From: Sulfurospirillum sp. UBA4058
GTDB taxonomy: Bacteria > Campylobacterota > Campylobacteria > Campylobacterales > Sulfurospirillaceae
Direction: 5' to 3'
DNA: 64,000 nucleotides
Assembly: GCA_002382085.1 (NCBI GenBank)
Contig: DFZK01000010.1
Location: forward strand, 271,096-335,095
Shown here: positions 34,677 through 42,175 of the stretch, in pieces
Numbering within the stretch: the stretch's first letter is position 1
How the letters are laid out: every line of letters begins with the position of its first letter
Translations under genes and position numbers: made by a program
The notes under the pieces: model-generated
Seen by the model: the letters and a program-made list of their open reading frames with translations, nothing else
Database searches by the model: none
Told to the model about the DNA's origin: nothing

Positions 34677-35750
34677 ATGCAACCAATAAATATACTAGAT
34701 CTGTCAAAAGAAGAGTTGTCAAACGAAATAAAACCGTCTTTCCGAGCAAAACAAATTTATCAATGGCTGTATCAAAAGTACGTTACGTCATTTGAAGAAA
34801 TGAAAAATCTACCGAAAGAGCTCCAAGCAGCATTAAAAGAAACTTACTATCTCGATCCTTTACGCATTGCCAAAATTGAAGTAAGTAAAGACGGGAGTAA
34901 AAAATATCTTTTTGAATTAAAAGACGGGAACACGGTTGAGTCGGTTCTATTACCTATGAAACAAGAACAAGTAGACGAGGAGGGTAGACGCGTACACCAC
35001 ACGCGTTATACCATCTGTATTTCATCGCAAGTAGGGTGTAAAATCGGCTGTGCGTTTTGCCTTACCGGCAAAAGTGGATTTAAACGTAATCTTTCCGCCG
35101 GTGAGATAACATCGCAAGTATTAATGATTAAACGCGATAACGCTATTGCCGAAAATAGACGCGTTAATATTGTTTTTATGGGTATGGGTGAACCGCTCGA
35201 TAATTTAACTAACGTGAGCAAAGCAGTTCATATTTTTAGCGATATTGACGGTCTTTCTATTTCGACTCGACGCCAAACAATTTCAACAAGTGGACTCAGT
35301 TCTCAAATCGAAAAATTAGGACAGCTCGATTTGGGCGTTTTGTTAGCAATTTCACTTCATGCCGTCGACGATACGTTACGTCAAAAACTAATGCCGATTA
35401 ACAAAGCTTACAATATTGAGTCTATCATGAATGCCGTACGAGCTTTTCCTATCGATGCACGCAAACGCGTTATGTTTGAATATCTTGTGATGAGGGGCAT
35501 TAACGACGATCAAAGTAATGCCAAAAAACTAGTAAAACTTCTTCACGGGATTAAGGCAAAAGTCAACTTAATTTATTTCAATCCGCATCATGGAAGCGAT
35601 TTTGACCGACCGAGCGAAAAAGACATGTTAGCTTTTCAACAATATCTTGTTGATCACGGTGTATTATGCACGATTCGCCAATCCAAAGGTATCGATATCA
35701 GTGCAGCTTGCGGACAATTACAGGATAAGGAAAAAAATGACATTGCTTGA
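34677..35750 (+). CDS. rlmN: dual-specificity rRNA/tRNA methyltransferase RlmN
   Basis: Radical-SAM enzyme that methylates C2 of adenine 2503 in 23S rRNA and A37 in some tRNAs. The 357-residue protein has the cluster motif CKIGCAFCLTG (near 118-128), the GMGEPLDN block and ISTSGL. The later cysteine pattern near the C-terminus (SAACGQL) supplies the methyl-carrying Cys. It starts 6 bp after the phosphorylase-like gene and overlaps the following small gene by 14 bp. Confidence 0.96.
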   Translation: MQPINILDLSKEELSNEIKPSFRAKQIYQWLYQKYVTSFEEMKNLPKELQAALKETYYLDPLRIAKIEVSKDGSKKYLFELKDGNTVESVLLPMKQEQVDEEGRRVHHTRYTICISSQVGCKIGCAFCLTGKSGFKRNLSAGEITSQVLMIKRDNAIAENRRVNIVFMGMGEPLDNLTNVSKAVHIFSDIDGLSISTRRQTISTSGLSSQIEKLGQLDLGVLLAISLHAVDDTLRQKLMPINKAYNIESIMNAVRAFPIDARKRVMFEYLVMRGINDDQSNAKKLVKLLHGIKAKVNLIYFNPHHGSDFDRPSEKDMLAFQQYLVDHGVLCTIRQSKGIDISAACGQLQDKEKNDIA

Positions 35751-35832
35751 TATAGCTCAACTAGGCTTTTTAATTATTGTCGTCATTGTAGGTGTAGGCG
35801 GAATGATAAATGTACTTTTTAGAAACAAGTAA
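35737..35832 (+). CDS. 31-residue single-helix membrane peptide
   Basis: A short frame with its own AAGG ribosome site 6 bases before ATG 35737, starting inside the end of rlmN. The peptide opens MTLLDIAQLGFLIIVV and is one hydrophobic helix with a short charged end (FRNK). No family is recognised. The good ribosome site, the overlap and the terminator immediately after the stop favour a real gene. It should sit in the inner membrane. Confidence 0.6.
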   Translation: MTLLDIAQLGFLIIVVIVGVGGMINVLFRNK

Positions 35833-35855
35833 AGAGCTTTTCGCTGCTCTTTACT
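35828..35855. terminator. bidirectional hairpin between small membrane peptide and FAH-family gene
   Basis: A perfect 10-bp stem (35828-35837 with 35846-35855, 8-base loop) overlaps the stop codons of both convergent genes. It lacks a strong U-tail, but its position fits a shared terminator. Confidence 0.5.
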
Positions 35856-36465
35856 GTACAATCCATTCTTGCGATACTATTTCTTTTTGACCGATAAAAA
35901 TTTTTCCAATAAATATATCGTTTAAATGAAAAGTACCGACACCCTTCGGTGTTCCCGTCATAACAATATCATTATCCTCTAAGGAACAAAAAGCCTCAAT
36001 TTCTTTAAGAATTGCAAGTGGTTTATAAATCATCAAATCAATATTTCCCTCTTGCACTAACATATCGTTAATCCATAATTGCATCGAAAGTTTATTCACA
36101 TCCATAGGATCGATACTGACAAACGAGCTCATAACCGCAGCACCGTCAAAAGCTTTCGCACGTTCCCATGGCAAGCCTTTTTCCTTTAACTCACTTTGGA
36201 CTATTCGGTTAGTTAAATCTAAACCAAAACCGACGCCGTGAATTTCTTTATTGCGAATGAGAAACGAAATTTCACCTTCGTAATGTAACACTGTTTGTGG
36301 TCGTAACGTTAGCGTACGCGTAAGGGCTGAGTTGGGTTTCATAAAAAGTACCATCGAGGTCGGAAGTTCATTATGAAGCTCTTGAATATGTTCTACGTAA
36401 TTACGACCGATACAGACGACTTTACTCGGTACGATATCGTCTCCGTTAAACTGTATTGTGTTCAT
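35851..36465 (-). CDS. fumarylacetoacetate hydrolase family protein
   Basis: The 204-residue protein has the FAH-domain blocks VCIGRNYVEHIQEL (near 17-30), FMKPNSAL, YEGEISFLI with metal-binding Glu residues, and IVMTGTPKGVGTF near the C-terminus. Compact members of this size are acylpyruvate hydrolases or oxaloacetate decarboxylases; the substrate is not evident. It overlaps the pseudouridine synthase gene by 4 bp. Confidence 0.9.
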   Translation of the reverse strand: MNTIQFNGDDIVPSKVVCIGRNYVEHIQELHNELPTSMVLFMKPNSALTRTLTLRPQTVLHYEGEISFLIRNKEIHGVGFGLDLTNRIVQSELKEKGLPWERAKAFDGAAVMSSFVSIDPMDVNKLSMQLWINDMLVQEGNIDLMIYKPLAILKEIEAFCSLEDNDIVMTGTPKGVGTFHLNDIFIGKIFIGQKEIVSQEWIVQ

Positions 36466-37382
36466 TCTTTTACCTTTTCATGGATTAAGTTATAAAACTC
36501 TATTTCGGCATTAAAAGCAGATTCTATCGTATAATCAATCCCTTGATAACAAAATGACAAGGATTGTGCGTGCAATAACAATCGTGGACTCAAGGTTTTG
36601 CATGTTTGTTCTTCTTGGCTCATGCTACCGTCTAAAAATCTTTCGACATCTTTTTCGTCAATGCCGTAAATAGGATCGCCGATGATAGGATGTTTCACGT
36701 GGAACAAATGAACTCTTATTTGATGCTGTCTACCGGTATAAGGAATTGCTTCAACAAGTGTTGCATTTTTATCCTCGAAATAGCGTATAGGGATCACTCG
36801 GGTTTGAGAAGATTTACCCATATCATCGACATGGACTTTCAAACGTATTTGACTTGTCAGAAGATCACGTTTGAGTTTAGCATCAATGAAAAGTTCATCG
36901 GAAATTTTTCCCCGAACCAATGCCAAATATCGCTTATGTACTTTACGAGCGGCAAAGATAGCTTTTAACTCAATTTCCGCTTTTTTATTTTTTCCGATCA
37001 ATACTAGTCCGCTTGTGCTTTTATCGATGCGATGAGCAGCATTGGCATCTTTTCCATAGCGTGATTTAATTTCGTCATTGAGTGTGTACCCGTCCGATCG
37101 CTTTCGAGGATGGATCATTATGCCGCTAGGTTTATCGTAAACGGCAAAATCTTCCGTTTCAAAAATAGGAATAAGCCCTTTGGATCTTCCTTCAAAAACA
37201 ACTACGGCAACTTCTCCACAAATTCGAGCCGATTTTCGCGTTAATAACTCGTCGTTCACATAAACACGTTTTCGATCAATTGTTTTTTGTGCCTCGCTCA
37301 TCGTCATCCCGAAAGTATCCATGAGAAAACGAAAAGCGGGGATGGGTAAATCTAGCGTAAATTTCTTAGTCGTATAAGACAA
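36462..37382 (-). CDS. RluA/RluD-type pseudouridine synthase
   Basis: The 306-residue protein has an S4-like N-terminal part (DTFGMTMSEAQKTIDRKRVYV) and the RluA-family catalytic domain with HRIDKSTSGL (active Asp) near 118-127 and TGRQHQIRVHLFHVKHPIIG near 215-234. It modifies uridines in 23S rRNA or tRNA; which ones is unclear. The codons for FHVKHP contain a parS site (36691-36706). It is followed by a coupled FAH-family gene. Confidence 0.92.
   Translation of the reverse strand: MSYTTKKFTLDLPIPAFRFLMDTFGMTMSEAQKTIDRKRVYVNDELLTRKSARICGEVAVVVFEGRSKGLIPIFETEDFAVYDKPSGIMIHPRKRSDGYTLNDEIKSRYGKDANAAHRIDKSTSGLVLIGKNKKAEIELKAIFAARKVHKRYLALVRGKISDELFIDAKLKRDLLTSQIRLKVHVDDMGKSSQTRVIPIRYFEDKNATLVEAIPYTGRQHQIRVHLFHVKHPIIGDPIYGIDEKDVERFLDGSMSQEEQTCKTLSPRLLLHAQSLSFCYQGIDYTIESAFNAEIEFYNLIHEKVKE
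36691..36706. promoter_or_regulatory. parS site 2 (ParB-binding)
   Basis: The same 16-mer, TGTTTCACGTGGAACA, as at 34388, 2.3 kb away, inside the RluA/RluD-type gene. A perfectly repeated 16-base site with the parS core is very unlikely by chance. Confidence 0.85.
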
Positions 37383-37498
37383 GTTTCAACCCTTTTTTAG
37401 TCCTATTTTGTTAAAATTTTACCTTCAAAAATAGAATCCATTTTAGATAATTTCATCGTATTTTATCATAGAAAAATCATAAACGAAGAAGGATGAAG

Positions 37499-38827
37499 AT
37501 GGTAGAGCGCTACGCTAGAGAAGAGATGAAAAAGCATTGGACGATCGAAGCCAAATACAACGCATGGCTCAAGGTAGAAAAAGCGGCAACCAAAGCGTGG
37601 AACAAACTCGGTCTTATTCCAGATGACGATTGTGAAAAAATCTTAACAAATGCAAAATTTAATATTGACCGTATCGATGAAATTGAAAAAGTTACTCGAC
37701 ACGACGTTATCGCTTTTCTTACGAGCGTTGCCGATAGTTTGGGTGATGAAAGTAGATGGGTTCATTACGGTATGACCAGTTCCGATTGTATCGACACGGC
37801 CGTCGCACTTCAGATGCGTGATTCCTTACATGTCATTATTGAAGATGTCAAAATTTTAATGGAATCGCTCAAAAAAAGAGCAATGGAACATAAAATGACA
37901 TTGATGGTCGGTCGAAGTCACGGTATTCACGGCGAACCGATTACCTTCGGACTTGTTCTTGCTATTTGGTACGAAGAAATTAAACGTAGCCTGCAAAATC
38001 TTGAAAACGTTATGGAAGTTATCTCCGTAGGTCAAATAAGCGGTGCAATGGGAAATATGGCACATTCTCCAATCGAACTTGAAGAGCTCGTATGTGAAGC
38101 GTTAGGACTTAAACCAGCTCCCGTTTCCAATCAAGTTATTCAACGCGATCGTTATGCCGCGCTGATGAACGCCTTGGCACTTTTAGCTTCCAGTTGCGAA
38201 AAGATTGCCGTTGCGATTCGACACTACCAACGAACCGAAGTATATGAATGCGAAGAGTTTTTTGAGAAAGGGCAAAAAGGAAGTTCGGCAATGCCGCACA
38301 AACGTAATCCCGTCTTAAGCGAAAACATTACGGGGCTATGCCGTATGATTCGCTCTTACGCAATCCCTGCGATGGAAAACGTTGCATTATGGCATGAAAG
38401 AGACATTAGCCATAGCTCGGTCGAACGCTTTATCTTACCGGATGGTTTCATTACCGCCGATTTTATGCTGACGCGTTTGAATAGCGTAATTTCCAAATTA
38501 GTCGTTTATCCCGAAAACATGATGAAAAACCTTAATTTAACGGGGGGACTTGTCTTTTCACAACGTATTTTGCTTGAATTACCCTTATGCGGGGTTTCAC
38601 GTGAAGATGCTTATAAAATCGTTCAAAGAAATGCTATGAAAGTCTGGGAAGATTTGCAACAAGGAAAGCCCGCCCTCAATACCCAAGGAGAAAGTCTCTA
38701 TCTTCAAAATCTCCTTAGTGATGAAGATTTAAGAGCGAACCTCAGCGAAGCACAAATAAGAGAATGCTTTAATTACGATTACTATACGAAAAACGTCGAT
38801 AAAATCTTCCAAAGGGTATTCAAATAA
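37499..38827 (+). CDS. purB: adenylosuccinate lyase
   Basis: The enzyme splits SAICAR and adenylosuccinate in purine synthesis. I choose ATG 37499 (442 residues), 6 bases after AGAAGG; the in-frame ATG 37493 directly abuts that ribosome site. The family signature GSSAMPHKRNP is near residue 260, with the catalytic His in the TSSD/GRSHGIHGEP region near 87-142. The stop TAA shares a base with the nrdA ATG. Confidence 0.97.
   Translation: MVERYAREEMKKHWTIEAKYNAWLKVEKAATKAWNKLGLIPDDDCEKILTNAKFNIDRIDEIEKVTRHDVIAFLTSVADSLGDESRWVHYGMTSSDCIDTAVALQMRDSLHVIIEDVKILMESLKKRAMEHKMTLMVGRSHGIHGEPITFGLVLAIWYEEIKRSLQNLENVMEVISVGQISGAMGNMAHSPIELEELVCEALGLKPAPVSNQVIQRDRYAALMNALALLASSCEKIAVAIRHYQRTEVYECEEFFEKGQKGSSAMPHKRNPVLSENITGLCRMIRSYAIPAMENVALWHERDISHSSVERFILPDGFITADFMLTRLNSVISKLVVYPENMMKNLNLTGGLVFSQRILLELPLCGVSREDAYKIVQRNAMKVWEDLQQGKPALNTQGESLYLQNLLSDEDLRANLSEAQIRECFNYDYYTKNVDKIFQRVFK
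38593..38608. promoter_or_regulatory. degenerate parS-like site
   Basis: GGTTTCACGTGAAGAT matches the parS consensus at 12 of 16 positions, with an intact central TTTCACGTGAA. It lies in purB, about 1.9 kb from parS site 2. It could be a weak ParB site or chance. Confidence 0.35.
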
Positions 38828-41193
38828 TGCTAACCGTTCAAAAGCGCAATGGTCGAACCGAGCCGCTCGATATTTCAAAAATACAAAAATACACAAGTTC
38901 CGCCATCAAAGGCTTGGAAAATGTTTCGCAAAGCGAACTGGAAGTCGATGCAAAAATTCAATTTCGCGATCAGATTACGACCGAAGAGATTCAAAAAACA
39001 TTGATTAAAACGGCAGTCGATAAAATCGATATCGATCGACCGAACTGGACCTATGTCGCCGCACGTCTTTTTCTTTACGATTTGTATCATAAAGTCAACG
39101 GCTTTACGGGCTACGGAAATTTTGCCGAATATTTAGAGCGCGGAGAAAAAGCAGGGCGCATTGCACTAGGACTCAAAGAAAAATACGACCTTAAAGAACT
39201 GGAAGCTTATATCCAACCCGAGCGTGATTTACAATTCACTTACCTTGGAATTAAAACCTTGCATGATCGTTATTTGATTAAAGATAAGCAAGGAAAACCG
39301 ATCGAATTGCCGCAGCATATGTTTATGGCAATCGCGATGTTTTTGGCACAAAACGAACTCAATTCAATGGATTGGGCAAAAAAATTCTATGACGTTATCA
39401 GCAAATTCGAAGTCATGTTGGCAACACCGACGCTTTCCAACGCACGAACGACACGTCACCAACTAAGTTCGTGCTATATCGGTAGTACACCCGACAATAT
39501 CGAAGGAATTTTCGATTCTTACAAAGAGATGTCGCTTTTAAGCAAATTTGGCGGCGGAATCGGTTGGGATTGGAACTTAGTTCGTTCAATGGGCGGTATG
39601 ATCGATGGGCATAAAAATGCCGCAGGCGGCATTATCCCGTTTCTCAAAATTACCAACGATATTGCAATCGCCGTCGATCAACTCGGTACGCGCAAAGGTG
39701 CTATCGCCGTTTATATCGAACCGTGGCATATGGACGTATCCGACTTTTTAGATTTGAAGAAAAATTCGGGAGAAGAGCGTCGCCGAGCCCATGATCTTTT
39801 TCCCGCATTATGGATCAATGATCTGTTTATGAAACGCGTCGAGACAAATGCTATTTGGACGCTTTTTGATCCGGCGGAAACGTCCGATCTTTCCGAAGTC
39901 TACGGAGAAGAATTTGAACGCCGCTACCTTGCCTATGAGCAAAACGAATCTATTTCAAAAGAACATATTCCGGCGAAAGAGCTGTGGAAAAAGATTTTAA
40001 CAAGCTATTTTGAGAGCGGAAGTCCGTTTCTTTGTTTCAAAGATAACGCCAATAAAGTCAATCCGAACGATCACGTCGGCATTATTCGCAGTTCCAACCT
40101 TTGTACGGAAATCTTTCAAAACACCGCACCGAACCACTATAAAATCAAAGTAGTTTACAACGACGGAAGTATCGATACGTTTGAAGAGACCGACAGAGTA
40201 ACGGTCGATAGCGGACTTAGCAAAGAAGCAAAAAAAATTACGGCACTCGATTCAATTAAAGGCAAAGATATCTTTATCGTTGAAAAAGAGATGGTCGAAG
40301 GTAAAACTGCCGTGTGCAATTTGGCCAGCGTCAACCTTTCGAAAATTCATACGAAAGAAGACATTGAACGAACGATACCTATCGCAATTCGTATGCTCGA
40401 TAACGTCATCGATCTCAATTTCTATCCGCACGCCAAAGTGAAGCATACCAATATGAAATCGCGTGCTATCGGATTGGGCGTAATGGGCGAAGCACAAATG
40501 CTTGCCGAAGCACATATCGCATGGGGAAGCTACGATCATTTTAGCAAAATCGACGAAGTGATGGAAGCCATTAGTTATAACGCCATTCTTGCCTCATCGA
40601 ATCTTGCCATTGAAAAAGGCGTCTATCCCGAATTTCAAGGTTCCAAATGGAGCAGAGGCATTTTCCCTATCGACACGGCAAACGAAGAGGCAAAAAAGCT
40701 GGTTGATCGCGGAGGTTTATTCGGTTACATGTACGATTGGGAAAGCCTAAGAGAGCGCGTAAAGAAAAACGGTATGCGTAACGGTTACCTTATGGCAATT
40801 GCACCGACAAGTTCCATTTCTATTTTAGTCGGAACGACGCAAACGATCGAGCCCGTTTACAAACGCAAATGGTTTGAAGAAAACCTTTCGGGAATGATTC
40901 CGGTCGTCGTACCTAATCTTAGTCCGGAAACATGGGGATTCTATACGCCGGCATACGATTTGGATCAAAAAGTCCTTATTAAAGCGGGTGCCATCCGTCA
41001 AAAATGGATCGACCAAGGGCAAAGCCTCAATATCTTTATGACCTTAGATAAAGCCAGCGGAAAATACCTTAACGATATTTACATGTTAGGCTGGAAACTC
41101 GGTATTAAATCAACGTACTATCTCCGATCGCAATCCCCGGAGAGTAAAATTGAAGTTGCCGATCGCAGTATCGAATGCGAAGGATGTCAATAG
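38827..41193 (+). CDS. nrdA: class Ia ribonucleoside-diphosphate reductase, alpha subunit
   Basis: The aerobic reductase's large subunit makes dNDPs. The 788-residue protein has an N-terminal ATP-cone (VQKRNGRTEPLDISKIQKY), the substrate-site LSSCYIGSTPDN, the active SNLCTEIFQN, and a C-terminal redox pair in IECEGCQ. nrdB is not in the window. It starts one base into the purB stop, so it is in a purB-nrdA operon. The same region also carries the anaerobic reductase (42176 onward), so both oxygen regimes are covered. Confidence 0.96.
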   Translation: MLTVQKRNGRTEPLDISKIQKYTSSAIKGLENVSQSELEVDAKIQFRDQITTEEIQKTLIKTAVDKIDIDRPNWTYVAARLFLYDLYHKVNGFTGYGNFAEYLERGEKAGRIALGLKEKYDLKELEAYIQPERDLQFTYLGIKTLHDRYLIKDKQGKPIELPQHMFMAIAMFLAQNELNSMDWAKKFYDVISKFEVMLATPTLSNARTTRHQLSSCYIGSTPDNIEGIFDSYKEMSLLSKFGGGIGWDWNLVRSMGGMIDGHKNAAGGIIPFLKITNDIAIAVDQLGTRKGAIAVYIEPWHMDVSDFLDLKKNSGEERRRAHDLFPALWINDLFMKRVETNAIWTLFDPAETSDLSEVYGEEFERRYLAYEQNESISKEHIPAKELWKKILTSYFESGSPFLCFKDNANKVNPNDHVGIIRSSNLCTEIFQNTAPNHYKIKVVYNDGSIDTFEETDRVTVDSGLSKEAKKITALDSIKGKDIFIVEKEMVEGKTAVCNLASVNLSKIHTKEDIERTIPIAIRMLDNVIDLNFYPHAKVKHTNMKSRAIGLGVMGEAQMLAEAHIAWGSYDHFSKIDEVMEAISYNAILASSNLAIEKGVYPEFQGSKWSRGIFPIDTANEEAKKLVDRGGLFGYMYDWESLRERVKKNGMRNGYLMAIAPTSSISILVGTTQTIEPVYKRKWFEENLSGMIPVVVPNLSPETWGFYTPAYDLDQKVLIKAGAIRQKWIDQGQSLNIFMTLDKASGKYLNDIYMLGWKLGIKSTYYLRSQSPESKIEVADRSIECEGCQ

Positions 41194-41263
41194 ACGTGAT
41201 ATTAATGTTCGTAGGAAAAATTATTTTGTGAAACGTTGCATTTTTGCACTAAAAGGATTTAAC

Positions 41264-41962
41264 ATGAAAACCATCGGTCTAATCGGCGGTATGAGTTGGG
41301 AATCAACCCTATTGTATTATAAACTTTTAAACGAAGGTGTCAAAGAACGTTTGGGAGGGCTTCACAGCGCCCAAATTATTTTACATTCCGTGGATTTTGC
41401 CCCGATCGCCCGTATGCAAAATGAAGGACGCTGGGATGAAGCGAGCATTACGTTGACGCAAGCCGCCCTTTCATTGGAGCATGCCGGTGCCGATGTCATT
41501 TTGCTCTGCACCAATACGATGCATAAAATGGCACCGTTTATCACGCCGTATCTTAAAACGCCTTTTTTGCATATTGCGGAAGCAACGGCCAATGCGCTGA
41601 AAAAAAAACGTGCCAAAAAAGCACTCTTGCTCGGAACGAAATTCACGATGCAAGAAAGCTTCTATAAAGATATTTTACACTTCCACGGTATTGACGTACT
41701 GATACCGAACGATGAGGAAATTCAAACCATCAATCAGATTATTTTTTCCGAATTGTGCGTCGGCAAAATCGAAACACAATCTTTGAACTTTTTTGTAACA
41801 CTGATTCAAAACTATCAAAAAGAATATGCCGATTTAGATGCGGTTATCTTAGGATGTACGGAAATCGGTCTGCTACTGCATCAAAAAGACTCGACGCTAC
41901 CGCTTTTTAATACGACGACTATCCATGTCGACGAAGCCTTGGAATACGCATTGAACTCTTAA
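41264..41962 (+). CDS. aspartate/glutamate racemase family protein
   Basis: The 232-residue protein starts at ATG 41264 after AAAAGGA; an in-frame extension into nrdA (41150) lacks support. It opens with the family motif MKTIGLIGGMSWEST. The two catalytic-base cysteines are in LLCTNTMH (near 85) and VILGCTEIGLLL (near 193). It should racemise an amino acid without cofactor; aspartate is the usual substrate of this subfamily. A terminator follows. Confidence 0.92.
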   Translation: MKTIGLIGGMSWESTLLYYKLLNEGVKERLGGLHSAQIILHSVDFAPIARMQNEGRWDEASITLTQAALSLEHAGADVILLCTNTMHKMAPFITPYLKTPFLHIAEATANALKKKRAKKALLLGTKFTMQESFYKDILHFHGIDVLIPNDEEIQTINQIIFSELCVGKIETQSLNFFVTLIQNYQKEYADLDAVILGCTEIGLLLHQKDSTLPLFNTTTIHVDEALEYALNS

Positions 41963-42010
41963 AATATAAAGAAATTATATTAATTTATTATTTTAATATA
42001 AGTAATGAAA

Positions 42011-42048
42011 AAGTCCTTTTGATAGTCGATATAAAGGACTTCTTTTTT
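42011..42048 (+). terminator. intrinsic terminator after racemase gene
   Basis: AAGTCCTTT (42011-42019) pairs with AAAGGACTT (42033-42041) around a 13-base loop and is followed by CTTTTTT. It lies about 50 bases past the racemase stop and isolates the anaerobic reductase genes. Confidence 0.75.
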
Positions 42049-42085
42049 ACTAAGGAATAAGAGCAAAAAATCCTAATTTTTAGAT

Positions 42086-42145
42086 TGTGACATATTTGTC
42101 GCAGCTTAATTATTAAGTTTTTTTAAATTTTATACTTACTATAAT
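42086..42145 (+). promoter_or_regulatory. promoter with two adjacent palindromes upstream of nrdD
   Basis: TATAAT (42140-42145) lies 31 bases before the nrdD ATG. Upstream are an 18-base imperfect inverted repeat, TGTGACATATTTGTCGCA (42086-42103, 7 of 9 pairs), and a 13-base perfect one, CTTAATTATTAAG (42105-42117), ending about where the -35 would be. The first resembles a Crp/Fnr-type half-site layout. Control by oxygen or redox is an inference. Confidence 0.45.
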
Positions 42146-42175
42146 CTTCCATACTTTATTCTACTTAGGACAACC

